Assembly (NCBI RefSeq): GCF_946892675.1
Contig: NZ_CAMPOV010000003.1
Coordinates: forward strand, 434,001 to 498,000
Reading direction: 5' to 3'
DNA length: 64,000 nucleotides
DNA from: Arthrobacter sp. Marseille-P9274
Lineage (GTDB): Bacteria; Actinomycetota; Actinomycetes; Actinomycetales; Micrococcaceae
Part shown: piece by piece, positions 58,945 to 64,000 of the stretch
Numbering within the stretch: the first letter of the stretch is position 1
Layout: each line of letters begins with the position of its first letter
The notes under the pieces: generated by a model
Seen by the model: only the letters and a program-made list of their open reading frames with translations
Told to the model about the DNA's origin: nothing
The model's database searches: none
Translations under genes and position numbers: made by a program

Positions 58945-60063
58945 ATGAAAATCGAAGCGGAATGGATGCGTGGAGGTACCAGCAAATGCTGGGTCTTCGA
59001 AACCGGACAGTTCGGGGAGGCGACAACCAGCCCGGATGCGCTGCTTCCCCGGCTATTCGGCAGTCCCGATCGGCGGCAAATCGACGGTGTTGGTGGGGCG
59101 ACTTCAACGACCAGCAAGGCGATGATCCTTCACCGCCCCGCCGGCGAGGACGTCGACGTCGAGTTCACCTTCGCCCAGGTGGGCATCGAAGAGGCGACCG
59201 TGGATTGGGGCAGCAATTGCGGCAACTGCTCGGCCGTGGTCGGCCTATACGCCATCGAAAAGGGCTGGGTGACGCCCTCAGGTGACGTCACGCGGATCGT
59301 TACCCGGAACACCAACACCGGCCAGATCATCATCCAGCGCGTATCCACGCCGTCCGGTGCCCTGCCGATCGTCCCGCAGGCGCAGATGCCGGGCGTGCCG
59401 TTCCCCGGGTACCGCGTCGGTCTCGGCTTCCAGGACCCGGCCGGCAAAACCACCGGCATGCTTCTTCCTACAGGATCAGCCTCCGACACAATCGTCGCCG
59501 GCGGAACCCGCTGGATCGTCTCCATGGTGGACGCCGGAGCGCCGGTAGTTATCCTCCGCGCTGAGGATCTTGGCCTTGACCCGGACCGCTACGAGGGCTG
59601 GCTCCCCGGGGTAGAACTGCAACTGGACACCCTGGAACAGATTCGTCGCCAGGCAGCAGTACGTATGGGTCTGGCAGCCACCACGCGCGACGCCGCCCGC
59701 GCCATCCCGAAGGTCGCGATCGTGGCTTCCCCCGCCCGGTCCGACCGGGACAGCGACGTCAGCGTCATGATGCTCTCGATGGGCAAGCCCCACCCGGCTT
59801 TGGCCATCACCGGCAGCATCGCCCTGACGCTCGCCGCCCGCACCCCGGGCACCGTACTCAACGACGTCACGGGTGACGCCCTTCAATCCACCCTGCGACT
59901 GCGCACACCGGCCGGGGTCATCGAGACCTGGAGCGAGGAACGGGACGGCTCGCTGCTCGTCGGCGTCGACCGGACGGCCCGCACCATCGCGACCACCATC
60001 ATCCACCTCCCCGAGGCCCTCGGCAGCGCCGTCGACGCCTCCCTCACCAGCTCCGTTCATTGA
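58945..60063 (+). CDS. PrpF/4-oxalomesaconate tautomerase-family isomerase
   Basis: A 372-residue diaminopimelate-epimerase-fold protein of the PrpF (DUF453) family: MRGGTSKCWVFETGQF at the N-terminus, GVGGATSTTSKAMILH, and DWGSNCGNCSAVVGLYAIEKGWV containing the conserved catalytic-region Cys. PrpF isomerises aconitate-type acids (2-methylaconitate), and GalD relatives act on oxalomesaconate. In most relatives the first motif reads GGTSKG(V/I)FF; the Cys here is a small deviation. Start ATG 58945 after AAGGAAC. It lies 12 bp upstream of a tricarboxylate/dicarboxylate-type permease, so import and isomerisation of a tricarboxylic acid is a reasonable model. Confidence 0.85.
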   Translation: MKIEAEWMRGGTSKCWVFETGQFGEATTSPDALLPRLFGSPDRRQIDGVGGATSTTSKAMILHRPAGEDVDVEFTFAQVGIEEATVDWGSNCGNCSAVVGLYAIEKGWVTPSGDVTRIVTRNTNTGQIIIQRVSTPSGALPIVPQAQMPGVPFPGYRVGLGFQDPAGKTTGMLLPTGSASDTIVAGGTRWIVSMVDAGAPVVILRAEDLGLDPDRYEGWLPGVELQLDTLEQIRRQAAVRMGLAATTRDAARAIPKVAIVASPARSDRDSDVSVMMLSMGKPHPALAITGSIALTLAARTPGTVLNDVTGDALQSTLRLRTPAGVIETWSEERDGSLLVGVDRTARTIATTIIHLPEALGSAVDASLTSSVH

Positions 60064-60075
60064 GGAGACAGCATC

Positions 60076-61512
60076 ATGACTAAGATCGCAGAACAAACTG
60101 CACCCCAACGTAACGAGACCGGCGCCCGGCGTCCCGACCATCGCCGCCGTATCCTGCTGATGACGGTCGCCGCCATCACTGTCCTGGGTCTGGCCGCCCT
60201 CCTGTTCGGGGGTGTCATCTTCAGCCCCGCGGCCGCCTCGGAATCGGAGCCGCGCATGACAGCCACCCAAATCATCCCGCTCGTCATCCTGGTCGTGATG
60301 TTCATCGTCGCCACGAAATGGCCGGTGAATATCGGCATCATGGGGCTGGTCGCATCCTTCGGCGTCGGCTACTTCATGCTCGGAATGAGCGATAAGGAAA
60401 TTCTTGGAGAGTTTCCCGCCAGCATCGTCCTGACCATCATCGGCGTCACCTACTTTTTCAGCATGGCCCAAAGCAATGGGACCATCGACATTATTGTCCA
60501 GACCTGCGTGCGCATGGTCAGGGGCAAAACAGTGCTCCTGCCATGGGTGTTCTTCCTCATGGCTGCCGCGCTGACAGCCCTAGGCACTTTCTCCCCGGCC
60601 GCGGTCGCGCTGCTGGCACCGGCGGCCCTCGGGCTTGCCTACGAGTCGCGCATCCACCCGGTCCTCATGGGCGCCTTCGTCATCAACGGGGCCCATGCCG
60701 GAGGCTTCTCCCCGCTCTCCGTTGCCGGCGTTCTCGTGCACGACATAGCACTGAAAAACGGATTCCCCATCTCGCAGGGCGCGCTGTTCACGGCCAGCTT
60801 CGCCCTTAATCTCATCCTTTCCGCCCTGACCATTGTGCTGTTCGCCCTCTTGGGCAAGCTGCGCGACAACCACTCCAACGAATATGCCGGTCTCGACGCA
60901 CTGCGCGTCACCCGTCCCCGCGGCCAACAGATCTTCACTCTGGCGCTGATCGTTGTGATGCTCGTCTGCACTCTGGGCTTCCACATGCCCATCGGATTCG
61001 TCGCCCTATCGGCCGGCCTCCTCCTGGCCTTCGTCAACATCAAGGAACACAAAACGTTCATCGGCGGCGTTTCCTGGTCCACCGTCCTGCTGGTGGCCGG
61101 GATGATCACCTACGTCTCACTGCTCCAGCACGTCGGCGTCATCGACACCCTCGCCGAGCAGGCTCTCGCACTGGGTGCACCGCTCCTGATCGCCCTCGTC
61201 CTTTGCTACGTCATCGGCGTCGGGTCCGCCTTCGCCTCCTCCACCGCACTGCTGACCGCGTTCATCCCGATGGCCGGTCCGCTGCTGGCCACCAGTTCCC
61301 TAAGCGCCTCCGGGACAGTCGCAGCACTGGCCATCGCGGCCACCGTCGTGGACGTCTCCCCCTTCTCCACCGACGGCGCGCTGGTCGTCGCTAATGCCCG
61401 GGAAAACGACCGCCAACGCGTCTACCGCCAGCTCATGGTCTACGCCGGAGCAGTCGTTCTCGCAGCCCCCGCACTAGCCTGGGCCCTGCTCGTACCCACC
61501 GGCATCATGTGA
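60076..61512 (+). CDS. MatC-type di/tricarboxylate permease (SLC13-like)
   Basis: A 478-residue membrane protein with about 12 helices. After a basic N-terminus comes ATQIIPLVILVVMFIVATKWPVNIGIMGLVASFGVGYFM, then TYFFSMAQSNGTIDIIVQTCVRMVRGK, the MatC N-terminal domain pattern, then GAFVINGAHAGGFSPLSVAGVLVHDIAL and a C-terminal repeat with FASSTALLTAFIPMAGPLLATS and VVDVSPFSTDGALVVANA. Substrate by family: malonate, citrate or aconitate-like acids; pairing with PrpF favours a tricarboxylate. Confidence 0.88.
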   Translation: MTKIAEQTAPQRNETGARRPDHRRRILLMTVAAITVLGLAALLFGGVIFSPAAASESEPRMTATQIIPLVILVVMFIVATKWPVNIGIMGLVASFGVGYFMLGMSDKEILGEFPASIVLTIIGVTYFFSMAQSNGTIDIIVQTCVRMVRGKTVLLPWVFFLMAAALTALGTFSPAAVALLAPAALGLAYESRIHPVLMGAFVINGAHAGGFSPLSVAGVLVHDIALKNGFPISQGALFTASFALNLILSALTIVLFALLGKLRDNHSNEYAGLDALRVTRPRGQQIFTLALIVVMLVCTLGFHMPIGFVALSAGLLLAFVNIKEHKTFIGGVSWSTVLLVAGMITYVSLLQHVGVIDTLAEQALALGAPLLIALVLCYVIGVGSAFASSTALLTAFIPMAGPLLATSSLSASGTVAALAIAATVVDVSPFSTDGALVVANARENDRQRVYRQLMVYAGAVVLAAPALAWALLVPTGIM

Positions 61513-61541
61513 CATCCACGGGGTGTACGTCCCGCACATCA

Positions 61542-61579
61542 GGCAACGGTCCGCCGGCAACAACCGACGGACCGTTGCC
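61542..61579 (+). terminator. Hairpin after the MatC-type permease
   Basis: GGCAACGGTCCG (61542-61553) is the exact complement of CGGACCGTTGCC (61568-61579), with a 14-base loop that can extend the stem. Thirty bases after the permease stop codon. Confidence 0.65.
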
Positions 61580-61714
61580 CGTGTTGGCAAAGCAATCGCC
61601 CCGCAGACCGTGGCGGAGCGGTACCGGGAATGATCCCCGGGATCATCGACTACCGCCTCACTAGAATCGCTCCGCCATACCCCAACACCAACCACTACCC
61701 TCCAGGAGACACCG

Positions 61715-61852
61715 GTGAACGATAACCACAAGGCCCGGGACGGGCGATCCGGCAGCCCCACCAAGACGAAGAAACCGGACGACGATGGCTGCAGCATCGA
61801 CCGGGAACCGGCGCTCAAATGCCACTACTGCCTGGGACCTGAAACAGACTAG
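61715..61852 (+). CDS. Small CxxC-containing hypothetical protein
   Basis: A 45-residue frame from GTG 61715, preceded by CCAGGAGA at good spacing. The product is hydrophilic and Asp/Lys-rich with three cysteines, two in CHYC near the C-terminus (LKCHYCLGPETD), which could bind a metal or redox-cycle. I do not recognise a family; existence is supported mainly by the ribosome binding site and the cysteine pattern. Confidence 0.4.
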   Translation: MNDNHKARDGRSGSPTKTKKPDDDGCSIDREPALKCHYCLGPETD

Positions 61853-62423
61853 ACGCCGCAAGCCGGACATCAGTCACCCGCTGCGGCCAGATAACTCGCC
61901 GATGCCAGAAAGTCGTCGCACAAGCCGGTCAGTCGCCGCGATACCTGATCCCCGCTCCCCTGTCGATAAAACTCCTATAAACACTGGCTGCTCCTGTTCG
62001 CGTATACGCCGCCCGCATAAAGACCCGGCGCATGGCGCAAATGCAGAGCTGCTGCTGCTCCTGGCGGGAGAGGGGTATCGCGGAGGTCAGCAGGGGCATC
62101 TCCCAGGCCGGCAGGCCGCCGCAGATCACCATGCCGGAGCGTTCGACGAAGCCGCGTGCTTTCATCCGGTCCTCTTCCGCCGGCAGCGCCAGCAGGTCCG
62201 ACATGGTGTGGGAATTCATGATCTGCCGAACACTCACGGACCGGTTCAGCCGGGCCTGGGCCTTTGTCATCCCCGAAGGTCGATGGTGGCGGTGCGGTGG
62301 ATTCCGCGGCTAGCAGGTGTGGCGCCGGGCACGGAAATCGGCGTGGCATGCAGGCCGGGCGTAGAATTGATTGGCCGCATTTGAAGGCCACTCCCCTTTT
62401 CTGCCGAAACTAGGTTTGTTGCC
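61853..62423. other. Mostly gene-free stretch upstream of the amino acid permease
   Basis: Apart from the possible conjugation-ATPase fragment at 62000-62270 no coherent feature is visible. The permease promoter should lie in the last 150 bp. Confidence 0.35.
62000..62270 (-). pseudogene. Possible TraC/VirB4-like conjugation ATPase C-terminal fragment
   Basis: The minus frame reads IMNSHTMSDLLALPAEEDRMKARGFVERSGMVICGGLPAWEMPLLTSAIPLSRQEQQQL and then degrades. The ER-G-V-CGGLP--EMP-L---P-S--EQ-L pattern resembles the tail of actinobacterial plasmid/ICE ATP-binding transfer proteins. It is short, with no start and no Walker motifs. Low-confidence trace of an integrated element. Confidence 0.3.
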
Positions 62424-63860
62424 ATGCCTCAATTCGCCCAGGCTCTCGCCCGCGGCTTGAATGTCCGCCACATCCGCTTCATGGCCCTCGGCTCTGCGAT
62501 CGGGACGGGCCTGTTCTACGGCTCCGCCGCGGCGATCCAGGCGGCCGGGCCGGCGGTGCTGCTGGCCTACATGATCGGCGGCGCGGCCGTCTTCCTGGTC
62601 ATGCGGGCGCTCGGCGAGATGGCGGTGCGGCATCCGGTGTCAGGCTCGTTCGGGCAGTACGCCAGCCGCTACCTCGGACCGTTCGCGGGGTTCATCACGG
62701 GCTGGACGTTCGCGTTCGAGATGGCCATCGTGGCGATCGCGGACGTGACGGCCTTCGGGATCTACATGGGCTTCTGGTTCCCGGAGGTGCCGCGCTGGAT
62801 CTGGATCCTGGCCGTGGTCTTCCTAATCGCGGCGCTGAACCTGATGCGGGTGAAGGTCTTCGGCGAGGCGGAGTTCTGGCTCTCCATCATCAAGGTCTCC
62901 GCCATCATCGCGATGATCGCCGGCGGGATCGCCATTGTGGTCTTCGGCTTTGGACTGCCCGACGCCGCGAATCCGGGCTTGGGCACGATGCTCGGCGAGG
63001 GCGGGTTCTTCGCGAACGGTTTCTGGGGCCTGCTGGCGTCCTTCTCGATCGTGATGTTCGCGTTCGGGGGGATCGAGACGATCGGCATCACGGCGGGCGA
63101 GGCGGAGAACCCGAAGAAGGCCATCCCGGCGGCGGTCAATACCGTGCCGGTGCGCATCCTGCTCTTCTACGTGCTGACGCTGGGCGTGCTGATGATGATC
63201 TTCCCGTGGAACCAGATCGACGGCGAGACCAGCCCGTTCGTGCAGATTTTCGATGCGCTCGGCATTCCGGCCGCGGCGCACATCCTCAACGCCGTGGTCA
63301 TCACCGCCGCGCTCTCGGCCATCAACTCCGATACCTTCGGTGCCGGCCGGATGATGTACGGGCTGGCGCAGCAGGGACAGGCACCGGCGTCGTTCGCCAA
63401 GATCTCCCGTCACGGAGTGCCGTGGATGACCGTGGCGACGATGACCGCGGTGCTGCTGGCCGGCGTCGTACTTAATGCCCTGCTGCCCGAATCCCTGTTC
63501 CTGATCATCGCTTCGATCGCCACCTTCGCGACTGTCTGGGTGTGGTTGATGATCCTGCTCTCGCACATCGCGATGAAGCGCGAGATTGCCCGGAAGAACC
63601 TGCCGGCGTCCGAGTTCGGCGTGCCGTTGTGGCCGGTGGCGTCCTACGCGGCGCTGGCGTTCATGGTGTTCATTGTGGTGCTCCTGGGCGTGATGCCGGA
63701 TACCCGCGTGGCCATGGTGGTCGGCGCGGTGTGGATCGGCCTGCTGTTCGTGGCCTACCGGTTCGGGGTCAAGGGCAAGGGGCACGCCCGCGCGGAGCTG
63801 GCGGACGAGACCGCCGCTCCGGCGCATGGGGCCGGGGCGCAGGTGGACTCCGCACGGTAG
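62424..63860 (+). CDS. APC-family amino acid permease
   Basis: A 478-residue, 12-helix permease of the amino acid transporter (AroP/ProY/GabP) group: [132 protein letters not shown] and [24 protein letters not shown]. Substrate not determinable; histidine, proline or GABA are the usual ones. Monocistronic here, with an Ala/Gly/His-rich cytosolic tail. Confidence 0.9.
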   Translation: MPQFAQALARGLNVRHIRFMALGSAIGTGLFYGSAAAIQAAGPAVLLAYMIGGAAVFLVMRALGEMAVRHPVSGSFGQYASRYLGPFAGFITGWTFAFEMAIVAIADVTAFGIYMGFWFPEVPRWIWILAVVFLIAALNLMRVKVFGEAEFWLSIIKVSAIIAMIAGGIAIVVFGFGLPDAANPGLGTMLGEGGFFANGFWGLLASFSIVMFAFGGIETIGITAGEAENPKKAIPAAVNTVPVRILLFYVLTLGVLMMIFPWNQIDGETSPFVQIFDALGIPAAAHILNAVVITAALSAINSDTFGAGRMMYGLAQQGQAPASFAKISRHGVPWMTVATMTAVLLAGVVLNALLPESLFLIIASIATFATVWVWLMILLSHIAMKREIARKNLPASEFGVPLWPVASYAALAFMVFIVVLLGVMPDTRVAMVVGAVWIGLLFVAYRFGVKGKGHARAELADETAAPAHGAGAQVDSAR

Positions 63861-63941
63861 CGGCCCGCTGTCGGCCGGCCTGCCAGCCGGCGACGGCCGC
63901 GGCTGTCTGTCCGACGGGACGGTTGCGGACCGGGGCGAGGC

Positions 63942-64000
63942 TTAGCGCTTTTTCGTGGCGGCGGTGATCTCCGATGCGGCGCTGTCGGCGGCCTTGGCCT
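63942..64000 (-). CDS. C-terminal end of a Lys/Ala-rich protein, partial
   Basis: The last 18 codons on the minus strand read KAADSAASEITAATKKR before a TAA stop (63942-63944). The gene continues beyond the window. The composition suggests a helical, basic tail; no family can be given. Confidence 0.4.
   Translation of the reverse strand, partial: AKAADSAASEITAATKKR

Overview
The window is high-GC actinobacterial DNA. Gene content points to a soil Arthrobacter/Paenarthrobacter-type member of the Micrococcaceae. Indicators are an 830-residue dimethylglycine oxidase close to the Arthrobacter globiformis enzyme, a RamB-type regulator divergent from aceA, a DUF7793-type fragment, and dense catabolic clusters with GntR/FadR, PucR and LysR regulators. 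The genus is inferred from protein resemblance only. I recognised no rRNA, tRNA or CRISPR array.

Layout. 1-5.9 kb is a decayed defence-type segment: a DUF262/HNH protein (5' end outside the window), a convergent 926-residue AAA_13 ATPase with a CxxC hook, an IS1380 transposase remnant, a small membrane protein and a broken M48-type metallopeptidase. 6-10.7 kb is the glyoxylate shunt (ramB < > aceA-aceB). 10.7-12.7 kb holds stacked hairpins, a complete RelE/Phd pair, a YefM-like antitoxin with a truncated YoeB-like toxin, and a frameshifted maltokinase-cap protein.

13.2-25.6 kb is a glycine betaine locus: purU and dimethylglycine oxidase, a headless GntR copy, a GbcA/GbcB-type Rieske monooxygenase pair, a BCCT transporter, a HAD hydrolase, an IS256-type remnant and an intact GntR. 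GbcAB would convert betaine to dimethylglycine and formaldehyde, the oxidase would continue to sarcosine with one-carbon transfer to folate, and PurU would release formate. The oxidase-GntR end is duplicated in inverted orientation with reciprocal decay.

26-43.3 kb is the most unusual part: a sugar or sugar-acid cluster bounded by an approximately 1351-bp inverted repeat. Each repeat copy carries the same isochorismatase-like and DJ-1/PfpI-like genes. Between them lie an enolase-superfamily dehydratase, a KDPG-type aldolase, a KDG-type kinase and an SMP-30 lactonase on one strand. On the other strand lie a GMC dehydrogenase with its subunit 3, a FadR-type regulator, an RbsABC-type transporter and a DhaK/DhaL pair. 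A 19-bp operator-like sequence occurs in front of three of these transcription units. The DhaK-like protein lacks all three expected active-site residues.

43.6-64 kb carries a frameshifted DUF7793 gene, a royal-jelly/yellow-type propeller, two zinc alcohol dehydrogenases (one formaldehyde-dehydrogenase-like) and a membrane protein. It continues with a PucR-regulated Fe-ADH/semialdehyde dehydrogenase/MHS transporter operon (4-hydroxybutyrate-like), a LysR/PrpF/MatC-type unit, an amino acid permease and the tail of a Lys/Ala-rich protein.
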